Positions 13,067-24,875 of a stretch of DNA of 64,000 nt are shown here, one piece after another. The stretch's first letter is position 1; every line of letters starts with the position of its first letter. The translations under genes and the position numbers were made by a program. This stretch comes from Nyssa sinensis (Eukaryota > Streptophyta > Magnoliopsida > Cornales > Nyssaceae), in NCBI GenBank assembly GCA_008638375.1, contig CM018051.1:37482677-37546676 (forward strand), given 5' to 3'. A model generated the notes under the pieces. The model did no database searches and was not told the DNA's origin. It was given only the letters and a program-made list of their open reading frames with translations.

Positions 13067-15540
13067 TGTAAAGATCTAAAAAATTAGGATAAATTTTTTG
13101 TTTTGCCAGTAGGACACTATTTAAGCACTAATTGCTAGTAGGGTATTGTACATGTATTATTTAGACATAAGTCATATTTAGAAGCATAATTTGAGTACAC
13201 CATAGAAGGTAAATATGCTTAGAATGTTAAAATAAACCTCCTGTGAGAATTTGAGCAAAATCAGAAATAGTTTAAAAAATTGACCCAAAAGGGCATCCCA
13301 GGTGGACCCGGCCGCACCTGCCAACAGGCGAAAATAAATTTTTTAGAAAAATATGATTTAAAATAATTTTAAGAACTTTGGTTAAAGAAGAATATTGATT
13401 TGAGGCATTTCGGGACAGGTTGTAGTGTAACGGGGTCCTACGGCTCATTAAAGGCAAAAGGGTCTTATCACCTCCTTGGCCCTTTAGTACAAATAGGACA
13501 CTTGGGATGAAAATTATTCAGAAATTGCTGGAGAAAGAGCTGAAGGTCGTGCATGGAGAGAAACCATAAGTGAAACCTAGGTTTTCCAACTTTCTACCTT
13601 CCAAAACTCATCTCTAGCCTTAGAATCTCTCAAGGCTTCCTTCTAGGAAGTTGTTCCCTACCACAAGGGCTACAATCCTACCAATTGGTTTGGCGTTAAA
13701 GTGAACATAACTCCCAAGGTTTGAGAAAAACCCTTTTAGGTATAATATTTTGTTAAATAAAGAATAGAGTTAAGTTTAATAATGTTTTTCTAAGTTGATT
13801 GTATAACCTACATTCTTACTTGTTGTTAGCAAACCACCTTGCATATAGTTGCTTTGAAAACCTAGGGTTGGTACTTTGTGTACTTATGTATTCTTTGAGA
13901 ATTTGGTAAAGTGATGAACATGTAACATAAATATATGTATAATTCATTTCATTATAGCTTATGTTCATGTAGGCAAAGTCTTATAGTTTGCAATTTATGG
14001 TTTGCTCAATGTATTGGTACTTTGTGTACTTGTGCATTCTTTGAGAATTTGGTAAAGTTGTGAACATGTAACATGATTATATGTATAATTGATTGGATTA
14101 TAGCCTATGTTCATGGAGACAAAGTATTGTAGTTTGAAAGTTATGATTTGCTTAATGCATGATGTATAATTTAAGGCACACCCTATGTGTTTGATAAAAT
14201 GCCTCATTGAAATTGTATAGAAAAATCAAGGCATCTTGGCATACTAGAATCTTTGGAAACATAGCATGTGTTGAGCACTTTGGTGCTATGCATTATGAGG
14301 GTATAGATCCTACGGTGAAAAACTCAAAATTGGCCATGGTCCTCGCGTTCCAATGAGGATGGACCGTGAAGCGAGACATACGAATGGTACTTACGTCCCA
14401 ACGAGGAAGGACCGTGAAGCGAGAAATGGGTGTGGCATACAATTGAATGTGTGTGTCATGCATATTGCCATTGCATTGCATTGATGAATTGGAAGGTTTA
14501 TAGCTTACAAATGTTCACTTTGTACATGCCACGCCTTACCTTTATTCTTTATATTAGCATTATGTCATACAAGCCGTCGTGCTTACCCTATAAGGGATTA
14601 CATATTTCAGATGAGACTCTCAGCACTTGAGACTTGAAAAAGTCTAGGAGCATGGAAAAGGAAAATGGATTTTGAAGTATATTTGGCCTAAGGGCTATAT
14701 TTTGTACGTAAGGGCATAATTCTCATGAAGTTTATTTATTATTTAAAGTTTAGACCTTGTGTAAGTTATGAACTTAATTTTATGTTGGATTGTATATAAT
14801 TGAGTATTGAGTGTAAATGTGGAGCATGAAGCTCCATGTAGTTACTTGTTTTTAAAATATGCTTGTGAATGTTAGAATTACAAAAAATGTATAAATAATT
14901 GTTCCATTAGGTGTTATGTTGGTGTTGAGGAGGATGATGAGGAAGAATGGGATGAGGAAAATAGATTAATGAACAAAGGAGACTATGGTGAAAATTTTCA
15001 AAAATAGCAACTAGATTGAGTGGTGTGGGAGAGCATGCCTAGATTTTCTAACTAGGGGAGTAAATGACTTAAGAAGAAAAAGAAAGGTAAAGAAATGAAA
15101 AATAGGGGCAAATTAGTCCAAAAATTATTTGAAGTCAAAAAATAAGGGAAAAAGGGTAAAATGGTCATTTTACATGTTATAGGGTCCCATAACAAGTTTG
15201 GTGATGAAATAAATTGAAATTGGTATAAAAATGTCAAAACCAAGAATTTTGGACAAAGGTTGGAATTTTGGTACTGTAGAATTTTAACTACTGGAATACT
15301 ATAGCAATGAACAGTAGACCAGTAGCCCAACAGACCAGTAGCCACGCCCGTGCACCATTCCGTAAGCCCGCGCGTGTTTACGCGTTTGACGTGCTCACCT
15401 ACTGCCTAGGGCATGTCATGGCTTTTTCAAGATCCATTTGTTTCCAATGGTCTTATTCCCTGACGAAAGGTCAACTAACTCCTAGACCTTGTTCTTCGTC
15501 ATGAGCTCATCTCATCCTACATTCAACCATCCATTCATTC
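13067..15540 (+). mobile_element. Chromovirus-type LTR insertion inside the copia element
   Basis: It begins TGTAAAGATCTAAAAAATTA, a typical start for the large chromovirus LTRs. It shares internal motifs with 2356-5432: GGTGAAAAACTCAAAATTGGCC near 14310, paired GGACCGTGAAGCGAGA at about 14360 and 14410, and ACATGCCACGCCTTA near 14525. Recognisable LTR sequence runs to about 14850. From there to 15540 it is unassigned, with a GA-rich stretch near 14930-14980 and a GC-richer part near 15340-15420. No matching right end or target duplication was found. A deletion has removed the junction together with the copia RT/RNase H. Confidence 0.65.
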
Positions 15541-15565
15541 TTAGCATGTGAGGAAAGCACTTCTT

Positions 15566-17900
15566 CTAAATCACTTGAGAATCTTGAGTTTCTAGTGGTT
15601 GCTCACTCCCACTAGGCTGAAAATCACTCCCACTATCTTCAATAATTATTGGATAAGGAACTAATTCAGCACCATCTCTTGAAAATGGTAAGATATCTTT
15701 AGTTTCCTCCAACTCATAGAGGTCAAGACTCTCCTTTGTATCACCCATGCTAGGGAAATCATTCCTAATGAAATCCATATTTCCTAACTCTTTTTTAGTT
15801 CTTCCTTCATCAGGATGTTCACCGTACATAACGTAGTATTTTGAGCTCTCAGAATATCTTATAAAGATATGTTTCCTAGCTCTAGGGCCCAGCTTCCCAT
15901 ACTTATGGGATGCATCGTGAACATAACCTACAGATCTCCATGGGCGCAAATGCTCCAAATTGGGCTATTCGTCTTTCCAAGATTCATAGGGAGTGGAAGA
16001 AATCGATTATGAAGGCATACGGTTTAGGATATAGGCTGCAGTCAAAATAACATCCCCCCAAAAAGAAATTAAGAGGTTAGTTTGTGCCTTCATACACTGA
16101 ACCATATCTAGTAAAGTTCTATTCCTTCTTTTTACAACACCATTTTGTTGCGGAGTTTGTGGAATAGTCAATTGTCTACGTATCCCTTTTTCCTCACATA
16201 GTTCCTTAAACTGATCAGATAAATATTCGCGTCTTTCGTTTGTTTGAAGAGCTTTTAAACTCTTTTCTTTCTGATTCTCAACCTCCGCTACAAAGCATTT
16301 GAAACAATCCAAAGCCTTTATCAAATAGACATATCCATATTGCGTGTAGTCATCTATAAAAGTGAAGAAATATGAGGCCCTATGACGTGCATTTGCATTC
16401 ATAGGCTCACAAATGTCTGAGTGAACTAACTCATGCGGTTGAGTAGCTCTAGCAGCCTTACCAAAAGGCTTTCTACATGCTTTTCCAGCCAAACATGACT
16501 CGCATATAGGTAGTTCAATCTTAGCGAGTGAACCCAAAAGGCCTTCTCTAGCTAATTAGGTCATCCTATCACGTCTTATATGCCTAAGTCTAACATGCCA
16601 AGTAACAGAATCTATATTCTTATTAGCATTAGCAATTAAATCTAAACATAAGAAATTATTCATTAAAGAACCATGTCCAAAAATAATACCATCTAATAAA
16701 ATATCCATTCTACCACTACCAAAAGAAAAAACATAACAAAAATCCATAAGTGCAGTAACTTAAAGTAAATTATGCTGAATTTCTGGTACGTATAGTACAT
16801 CATGTAGAAGAAATGTGTGCCCAGTGCACAGTTGGAGTTGATATGACCCTACTCCTAATGCTTCTTCACATGTACCATTTCTCATATACACACAATGGGA
16901 ATTATTTGGAACTCTATGACAATCTACGAACTCCGATCTATCTCGAGTCACATGTTTTGTTGCTCTGGTGTTTGCAATCCAATGAGAGACAATATTAGTA
17001 ACAAGTATATGTGAACAGACACAAATGTAGAGATTGTTTGGTTTAGAAGATACCTTCTTTGGCTCAGTGCAATCATGAGCAAAGTGACCCATCTTTTGGC
17101 AGTTGTAGCACTTTACTCTGGTCATTTTTTTTTCCATCATGCTTGCCTTTGCAGCGCTTGGTGTCATTTCCCATCTTAGGTGCCTTTGCACCATTCTGCC
17201 TAGATTTGCCACTTGCTTTACGTTTTAACCCACTGTTCTGGCATCTGCCACCCTGGGCAACAAGCGTGCTAGTCTTGGTCGCCTCTTAGTGCTCCGCTTC
17301 TAGCTCACAATGGCGCGAAATATCATTGAAGTCTTTGATATTCTCATTGTGGGTCATAATCTATTTCATCTGATACCATGAATCTGGTAATGACCTTATC
17401 ACAACTTGCACTTGTTACTCATCTATAAGGATATTCCCAACAGTTCTCAAATTACGAATCATATCGGAAATCACCCTAAGATGTTCAGTCATCGTATGCT
17501 TGGGATCCTTACGGTACACCTCGAACTTCAAAATAAGACTCCTTAGTCTCATAGTAGATGTACCACTAAACTCAAACTTAAGTTAGTCCCACATCTCCTT
17601 AGCTGTTTAGAAAGTCTCATACTCTCTAATAAGGTCGTTGTGTATGCTGCTTAGCACAGTAAAGCACGCACCACAATCCTTTTTGAACCAAGTCTAATAG
17701 GTCTCAAGGTCACGATGGTGTTGGGCCGTAGTGCCCTTCTTGGGTCGGATCATGGAACTGGTCAATGTTTCTAGGAGCTCTTGCTCATTCAGAAGGTATT
17801 GAGTTTTTTGTTGCCATATATCATAGTTGGTCCCCACTAGCTTTTCACCTTTTCTCAAGTCAGCTACTACACTTTTTTCTTGCCATTTTTCTACATTCAA
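15566..17900 (-). pseudogene. Copia gag-protease-integrase relic
   Basis: In sense order from 17900 down: gag (GTNYDIWQQKTQYLLNEQEL at about 17770-17830), a CCHC zinc knuckle (CYNCQKMGHFAHDC, about 17070-17110), a protease site degraded to NTRATKH from the family's D-S/T-G, the pre-integrase HVRLRHIRRDRM (about 16560-16600), the integrase core (LPICESCLAGKACRKPFGKAA, VHSDICEPM, FIDDYTQYGYVYLIK, and NGVVKRRNRTLLDM with E changed to K), and the integrase C-terminus (LRPWRSVGYVH...). Reverse transcriptase and RNase H should follow below 15566 but are absent. Multiple stops and frame changes are present. The order protease-integrase before RT identifies Ty1/copia. Confidence 0.9.
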
Positions 17901-19625
17901 TTTTGCGCAAGGGTTGACGTTAGTTATTATTTGTACATCTTTAATTTGTTCTCAAAAATTAATTTTAAAAATATTATTCTTTACCATAACTTTAGAACCA
18001 AAAGTCTGCTATTGCTAGTAATCAAATCCCATCATTATTGTTTAGGAATATATTTTTCAATTGATTCTTAAACAAATTTTATATTGGGAGGACCATAATC
18101 CTCTTTCAATTTAATCCACATGATTATATCTATTACATAAATAAATATTATGCCATAAAACAAAGTGGGGGCAGGGGCTCCCAAATAGATCCCAATTGAT
18201 AATTTTGAAGCCTATGCTAAGGTAATTCTTATGTATTATTGCGTAAACAAGAAATTTATCCCCTTAAATGGTGGCTTCAAAAAACTCTCTGCTCATAATA
18301 CATCATATGAAAAGAATCCTATACATTTGATCTTCTATAAGCCAAAATGGGGATGCCTATTTGCACATATACATGAGGACAACCTTAACAATAAAACAAG
18401 TAAACATAAGCTCATTCAAAATTGTCAATTTAAAATTCATTCAATCATGCTCACATCTAAGGGTAATTAAATAAGAGAATGAATGGGCTCAACTTACCAC
18501 CTTAGGTAGTTAGCCATAAGTCACAAAACCAAATAATCAAGATGTAATAATGAAACAAATTCACAGCACACAAACCCAATAAATGATCCATGCATTAAAA
18601 TATTTATTCCTCGTGTCCAGACCTTTTACATGAATTTTCCAAAATTAAAAATAATTTGTCTATAATTTTTAATTCAATTTTTGCTTTAAAAAACAAATTT
18701 TTAAAGCCCAAAAATTATCAAAAATAGGTAAAATTTCACCCAAAATTATTTGAGGCTCATAATAGTGTACACAATATTATTTTATATTTATGAACAATAA
18801 TATAGCTTAATAGAATTTTTAAAAAAATTATTTAATCATATTTTTAACACTTTTGTTTTGGATAAAATATTAATTTCCATAAGCTAAAAAATTACATAAA
18901 AAATATATTTAGGATCTACATAGTGTGGAGAAGCCTCACTCTCCAGAGGTGTCAAACAAATATAGCCAAAACATGCCTCATGCGCCAACACGTGCAATAT
19001 TTTTTCGGACTATAAATTAATTGTAAAATACCTCCAAAAGTCCAAAAACTACACAAAATATATTTTTAGGGCCTACAGTGGATGGGAGAGGCTCACTCTC
19101 TGGAGGTGTCAAAAAATAGGTCCTGGAAGATGATATACGTGCTCTCATGTGCCCCACCGAGAATAGGGGTTGCATTCTCTGCAATTCTTCTTTTCCAAAA
19201 ATAAGGTTTAGTCATGACTGCTATCAAACTTTGAGACCTTATATCTCATTCATTTTTCAACGAAACATTGTGTGCCATATATCATTGGAAAGCTCTCGTG
19301 ACAAGGAACAATTCAATATAAATTTCATGCATAATAATCAAGGTTTTACAAATCGAATTAAAATTCAAAATTTTATATTAAAGTTGTGTTTTCTTGAAAA
19401 ATCAGAACTTTAAACTTAGATCTCTCACAGATTTAACTGTAGATTGTCATGAAATTTTAAGGGCTACACACTGGAACTATAAAGAACACATCCACCGTGG
19501 CGGATTGTTCAAAATGTGTTCTTATAATAATCTTTTAAAAATCAGTCGTGTGGGTTAAATACATGATTTGTTTTTTTAATAAATACCCATGCATACAACA
19601 CATATATCAGCGAACACAAGCTTAT
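17901..19625 (-). other. Copia untranslated leader
   Basis: About 1.7 kb of AT-rich sequence between the primer-binding site and gag, without recognisable coding content. Two similar segments, near 18895-18955 and 19060-19115 (GGATGGGAGAGGCTCACTCTC in one, a close variant in the other), suggest an old internal duplication. Confidence 0.6.
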
Positions 19626-19638
19626 GGCTTGGATACCA
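19626..19638 (-). promoter_or_regulatory. Copia primer-binding site
   Basis: On the minus strand, directly after the LTR end TGTTTACA and one spacer base, the sequence reads TGGTATCCAAGCC. It begins TGGTATC like the initiator-Met tRNA site used by most plant copia elements, but diverges after that. Confidence 0.7.
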
Positions 19639-19639
19639 A

Positions 19640-20097
19640 TGTAAACATTCAATACACATAGCATGTATACGGGTTAAGTCATACCTGATTGCGAAAGATA
19701 CCCGTAGATCGTATATTGCTTGTTGTTACGAGCCAAACGTTGAAGTATGGCTTTCGTGTATGTCCCCAAATTTAGAAAGTTACGCAGGGTTGACTACTAG
19801 AGTTATCCCTTCAATCTTCATGTTTCAAAGCCACCAGAGAGGAAATACTAGAGAGAGAAAGTGTACTATTTCTCACAATCACATTACGCAGACCACATAT
19901 CTGCGTATTTATTTTAGATACATATAGAATTTTGTTAGGATTCAAAATACTGATTTTTATCAACACATGATAGAGACGTATTTGAATTAAGATAAGAACT
20001 TATCCTATCAACCACTTAAATGGGTCAAGACCCATTCTCTACTCAAAAACTAACAATATTATTCACATATGAATTGATCCAAACTCAAAAACTAACA
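19640..20097 (-). repeat. Copia 5' LTR (458 bp)
   Basis: Complete LTR, bounded on the left by the primer-binding site and on the right by the ATATT duplication. On the plus strand it opens TGTAAACATTC and ends CAAAAACTAACA. It contains a 16-bp motif, AAAAACTAACAATATT, at two places (20046-20061, and at its own end running into the duplication). Confidence 0.9.
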
Positions 20098-20102
20098 ATA
20101 TT

Positions 20103-20715
20103 AAACAAATAATTCCAACAAAGCCTATCATAAGCTTTTTCGAAATCTAGTTTTATAATAAGCCCCTTCTTTTTCCTTCTCTTCCACTCGTCAATCGCCT
20201 CTTTTGAAATCGAAACACCATATTGAATAATCCTGCCACCCATAAAAGCAGACTATACCTCTCAAACTATCTTTGGTAGAACCAAACTCAGTCTCTTAGC
20301 TAATACCTTGGCCAAAATTTTATTAACACAACCAACCAAATTGATAGGTCTATAATCCCCAAGACCATCTAGGTTAGACTTTTTCGACATCAGAGTGATA
20401 AAAGACGCATTAATATTTTTGACCAATCTGCCATTAGAGTGAAATTCTTTAAAAAAATTCCATAATATCTCTCTTCATGAATCCAAAACTCTTCTTAATA
20501 CAAAGAAGATTAGTAAGAAGATTAAACCCATCAGGCCCGGTACTTTGTTTCCATTGCAACTATTGATTGCTTCTAAAACTTCTGATTCTGAGAAATCTGC
20601 CACTAACTTGAAGTTATCTACTGCTTCAATTTTGAAACGCCCAAGAGACAAACTTACGCCTAAAAACCCAATCTTCTACGGAACAAATTCTGAAAATGAT
20701 AAAAATTCACCTTCT
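20103..20715 (-). pseudogene. LINE reverse transcriptase, N-terminal half
   Basis: This is the upstream continuation of the LINE split by the copia element. From about 20715 down it shows VADFSESEVLEAI, PGPDGFNLL, DYRPINLVGCVNKILAKVLA, and at the junction KLDFEKAYDR, which continues directly into the other fragment at 12673. These are the first conserved blocks of an L1-type reverse transcriptase. A few stops are present. No endonuclease domain is seen above 20715, so the copy is probably 5' truncated, as is common for LINEs. Confidence 0.85.
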
Positions 20716-20821
20716 TTATTTCTTTCGGATCATCCACTCTATTATATTTTTTTCTTACCTGATTATTCTAAGTTTTTTTTAAATGACTACATTCACGATT
20801 TTAAATATACTTTTTACTACA

Positions 20822-21286
20822 ATAAATTACACTGAGCTCTACTAAGATTTTTGAAATTATACTAACATTTTCTACTTTACCTGACAAACTAAAAATACCG
20901 TTTTACAATCTCATTTTGTTTATCAAAATGACAAAATTGTCTCTTCTTTTTTTTTTTTTAAATATTTTTTCAAGTTTAACCAAATTTTTTTGATGTTTTT
21001 CATTTTCAAATATATATTGATTAAAACCTTAAAATTTTGTATATAAAATAAAAATAAATTATTTACCTTAAATTTATTTTTTATATGAAATAAAAAAATC
21101 TTTAAAAAAAGTTTTAAAAAAATTGGTCAAAATAGAAATGTTTTGTCATTTTGAAAAAAACAAATTGACTGAAATGGGCGTTTGTAGTTTGTTAGTAAAA
21201 ATAAGAGAAGTAAGTATAATTTCAAAAATATAAAGAAAGATCAGTGTCATTTCAAAAATCTCAAAAAATGTTAGTGTATTTACCCA
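20822..21286. repeat. Inverted-repeat (foldback/MITE-like) element
   Basis: The left arm (about 20822-20990) and the reverse complement of the right arm (about 21120-21286) match over roughly 160 bp. Both contain, in the same order, AAATACACT- or AATTACACT-like ends, AGATTTTTGAAAT, a stretch like ACAAACTA, and TCAAAATGACAAAA followed by a T-rich tract. The centre is AT-rich and non-coding. This arrangement fits a non-autonomous foldback or MITE element. I could not identify a convincing target duplication. Confidence 0.65.
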
Positions 21287-22234
21287 TTTTAATATGATAG
21301 TCATTTTTTCTGAATGGCCAATGTGGTAACTAACTTACTAGTAAAATAACTCTTAGCAATCATACTCTTTATAAGTTCTACAATTCTTATCTAAGTAATC
21401 TGATTAATTGATTACATAAATAATTTGAGATTATCTTAGTGAATAATGTGAAATAATTAATTAAATTTTATTTATTAGTTAATAGCCTAAATTCACCTCA
21501 CACATTATTGTCACATAATTTGAAATAAAATTTGAAATAAAATTTTGAGAAGTATAGCATTATTCCTTTCAGAATAAGCTCTATATGGAAAATTACTTTA
21601 CTTTTCTTGAGAGCTAAAAAAAAAAATATTGATAATAATCTTCTGTCACATGGATCAACATATTTATAAGACGATGATTTTATTGGTTTATTTTATTATC
21701 TTTTGGACATTATTTAACTCCAAAGTAAGCATGAAGTATCTTCTCTTAATTGGGTAAGTATCTCAATCATAAATTATTACGTACATAATGCACATTTAAT
21801 ATTTATTTTTAATTAAAAATAAATAATCAAATAATATTTATATGATTACATACCTAAACAATTGTAAAATTGAAGATATATTTTTAGTTGGGACACATGT
21901 ATTGTTAATGTTTTTAAAAAATAAAAATAAAAAATTTTACTTGGTTTAGTAAGAAGTGTGTCATGTTTAATGATAATGTGAAGACAGAACACCCACAAAC
22001 TGCACAGCATAATTAAATATTGCTTATTATCTCATCTAATTAAGTCTAAGAAACCAGTATCCATTTTCTAGTAAGATATGAGAATCCCTCGATTCTCATA
22101 TAGTCTCTGAGATTTGATTTGACCACACATACATACATATATACATACATATATATATATATATATATATTATTCCCATAAGCACATCACTTGTTGAAAA
22201 ATTGTATATATTAGCCTATCACTCGATAACGTGT
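21287..22234. other. AT-rich DNA, no gene seen
   Basis: There are no reading frames with recognisable content. It contains ATACATACATATA repeats and a (TA)n run near 22130-22171. Confidence 0.6.
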
Positions 22235-22748
22235 TAGCTAAGTGTATTATATGTAAGATGTAAAATATAAGATATAAAATTATTCTAATACCAATAATTA
22301 TACTAATTATTGAAAATAAATAAGAGAAGTAAAGTAAACTTTATTGAAAACAACTCATATAGCAACCCACTCTCGTAACAAGACGCTCACGCCTATTGTT
22401 GTGACAATCTCACATTATATCTATTTAGCCAACTGTATTCTACCATCTCTATATTTTGTCACCACTAACCACACTTTTCTATTATTTTTGTAACTCACAA
22501 CTCAATGTGACAGAGACATACATATATATATATATAATATTAACTCTAAGTCCTATATTGATTATGACATCTAATCTCATACAAACTAGTATATCTTATT
22601 TAACTATAATTAAAAAAACTAGCTCTCATTAGAATATTAGTCCAATTACAATTAGGACAACTCAAAAAGACTCCAAAAATTGTTAGGACTAAAGAAACCG
22701 AATTAAGAAACTTCCTAAAATTTATAGACTTCGTTTAATTGGCCAACA
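22235..22748 (-). repeat. 3' LTR of the small LTR element
   Basis: The right border (minus-strand start TGTTGGCCAATT) is fixed by the polypurine tract. The left border, near 22235-22270, is approximate because this end is mutated relative to the other copy. Confidence 0.7.
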
Positions 22749-22759
22749 ATGCCTCCTTT

Positions 22760-24035
22760 AAACCAAGCTCGCCAAAGTAGCTTCACCAACACCTTCATGA
22801 GCAAGAATCTTCAAAACAATTTCTGTTACTGTAAGAAGCTTTTGCAACAACAATCTGGAACAATCATCTGTCTTCATCTTCACATGGGGATGTGGTCGAA
22901 TTTTGTACTTGACATACAACTTTTCAATTTGTTTAGCACGATCTAAGAAAAAATTCATGTTCATCCATTCAAAATCAAAATTAATAAAACAATTATCCGT
23001 GCCAATAATTTTATCATCATAATGATGCAAAGCCTGCCAATATTTTAGAATACCAAAATCTTTCTTTCGAACAAAATTTGCACCAATAAAATTATTAGGA
23101 TCCAAACCAATATTGTAGTATGACAAGAATTTATTAATGCTGATGAAATCATAAATTTCAGACAACATGAGATTCTTAATTCTCAAAAATTCTTGAAACT
23201 TTAAAAATTTTGTCTTCACAAAATCAACATGGCCTCGAATAATAAAATTCTCAATACCAATAAAATTAACAAACTCTGGATTGGAACGTTCTTCAATCTC
23301 ATTATGTTTTGATTCTAAAGTGCTTGGCAAATCAAACAAAGTAGCAAGGTCAGAATTTTCAAAATCTTCAACTGCATCAATACCACAACATGCAAAATTC
23401 TCTTCTTTTTCAATAATTAAATTCTCAAACTGAGTAGGCTAAAATATTTCTTCAACATCTCACAATTCACTAAAAGCAATTTCTAACAATTATTTTCATC
23501 TTCTTCAACTTCTAAAATATTTTTTTCCTCACAATTAATATTTTCTTTCTCAGAAATATTGATGAAACAGTTAATATCATATGAATCTAAATTCAACACA
23601 TTATAAGAATTATCCCAAATTGAAATGAATTCTAAAAACAATTTTGAACCATCAATCTTTTTATTTTCGTCAAACTTATTTCTTTCAAAATCAACTACCC
23701 ATTATCTGTTTATGGGAAGCTCATAACCATTCTGCAATTTATTTTTATATGCCGAAATAAGATCAAACCAAAACATATGTGATGGTGGATAGTTTTGTGT
23801 GCAAACAAAAGTATTCCAATGTGGTCAATGGTATTGTCTTCCTTATTATCAGGTAGAACCATTTAACTTTTTTCTCATAAAGTTCTTTTGATAACCGCTT
23901 CAATGCAATATCTAATACATTAAATACATTGCAAGCATTAAGATAGAGTGTAACACGATGTAACCACTCATCAATATTTTGACCACATATTCTTAAAATC
24001 TCGAACTTTTGTCTATTAACAAAAACTTTCTCCAT
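22760..24035 (-). pseudogene. gag-like open region of the small LTR element
   Basis: The upstream piece (24035-23763) reads RICGQNIDEWLHRVTLYLNA and KRLSKELYEKKVKWFYLII, which resembles the Trp-containing capsid segment of plant Ty3/gypsy gag. The downstream piece (23339-22758, 193 residues) is Phe-, Ile- and Asn-rich and matches nothing I recognise. It ends close to the polypurine tract. An acidic low-complexity stretch (Glu-rich on the minus strand) lies between them near 23380-23560 with stops. No protease, RT, RNase H or integrase motif is present. Calling the whole a gag relic is an inference from the first piece and from position. Confidence 0.5.
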
Positions 24036-24447
24036 AATTTCAAATCAAATATTTATTTAAATCATGTATCTAAATTTGTCCAAAAAATTGATCTCAACGT
24101 CCCCTTTTTTTTCCTTCAATTTGATCAAGCAGGCATCCCTATCGATTAAACTAGAATTTCTTTTTTTTGCTTCACAAGTATTTGTACCACTGCAATATCT
24201 TTATTTTTTTATTCAAACTGCCATCGAATTTCAATCGAACAGCTCTTCAACAAACCATTCAAGATCGCAATCTTAAGTAAAACAAGAACTACAATTCTCT
24301 GCAATAATCCAAAAATGAGACCAAACTTTGGTTTTCTGCAGCTTCCCAAGATCGAGACAAGACCCTGATAAATTACCCCCAAGATCGTAAGTGGCTCTCC
24401 CAAGATCGAACTTGGCTCTAATAAGTTACTCCAAGATCGTAACTGAT

Positions 24448-24457
24448 TCTGATACCA
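24448..24457 (-). promoter_or_regulatory. Primer-binding site (tRNA-iMet type)
   Basis: Minus-strand TGGTATCAGA, the classic plant initiator-Met tRNA complement, placed at the inner edge of the right LTR. Three AAGATCG motifs spaced 25-35 bp apart precede it at 24380-24440. Confidence 0.75.
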
Positions 24458-24875
24458 AATATATGATATAAAATTGCTTTGACACTAAATGTCAGATGTA
24501 AAATCGCTCTAATACCAATAATTGAACAAAAAAAAAAAAATAAGAGAAAAAGTAAAGTGAACTTTTATTGAAGAAAACTCACATGGCTACCCACTTTCAC
24601 AACAAGACCTTCATGCCTATTGTTGTAACAATCTCACCTCACATCTATTCAACCCATTGTATTCTATCATCTCTATATTTTTTCCACCACTTACCATATT
24701 TTTCTATTATTTTTGTGGCTCACAACTTAATGTGACAAAGACCCCCCCCCACATATATATAACATTGACTCTAAGTCCTATATTGATTAGGACATTAATC
24801 TCATACAAACTAGTATATCTTATTTAACTATAATTAAAAAACTAACTCTTACTAGAATATTAGTCCAACTATAAT
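24458..24875 (-). repeat. 5' LTR of the small LTR element, truncated by CACTA-2
   Basis: It matches the left LTR from AATACCAATAATT through TAGTCCAACTATAAT and then stops at the CACTA terminus. It includes a poly(A) run and a poly(C) run (24743-24751) not present in the other copy. Confidence 0.75.

Larger units (their letters stand above)
12679..20097 (-). mobile_element. Ty1/copia retrotransposon inserted in the LINE
   Basis: A minus-strand copia element bounded by TGTAAACA on the left (complement of the LTR end) and ACTAACA on the right (complement of the LTR start TGTTAGT). It is flanked by the 5-bp duplication ATATT at 12674-12678 and 20098-20102. Joining the flanks with one ATATT gives an uninterrupted LINE reading frame, which confirms both boundaries. 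The two LTRs differ visibly at more than one base in ten, so the insertion is old. The reverse transcriptase and RNase H part and the tail of the left LTR are missing, replaced by the LTR-like insertion that begins at 13067. Confidence 0.9.
22235..24875 (-). mobile_element. Small LTR retrotransposon with gag-like relic only
   Basis: Two similar segments, about 22250-22748 and 24458-24875, flank an internal region in minus orientation. They share AATCTCA, CCATCTCTATATTTT, CTCTAAGTCCTATATTGATTA and ACAAACTAGTATATCTTATTT. A primer-binding site (minus-strand TGGTATCAGA, 24448-24457) and a polypurine tract (minus-strand AAAGGAGGCAT, 22749-22759, followed by TGTTGG) place the LTR borders. No pol domains are present, so it is probably non-autonomous. 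The 5' LTR (right side) is cut at 24875 by the CACTA-2 terminus, and its last roughly 100 bp do not reappear anywhere in the window that I could see. Confidence 0.75.

Noticed and set aside
15469..15473. GGTCA as the right target duplication of the LTR insertion that starts at 13067
   Set aside because: It is not preceded by a CA LTR end, and what follows does not match the copia LTR continuation seen in the other copy.
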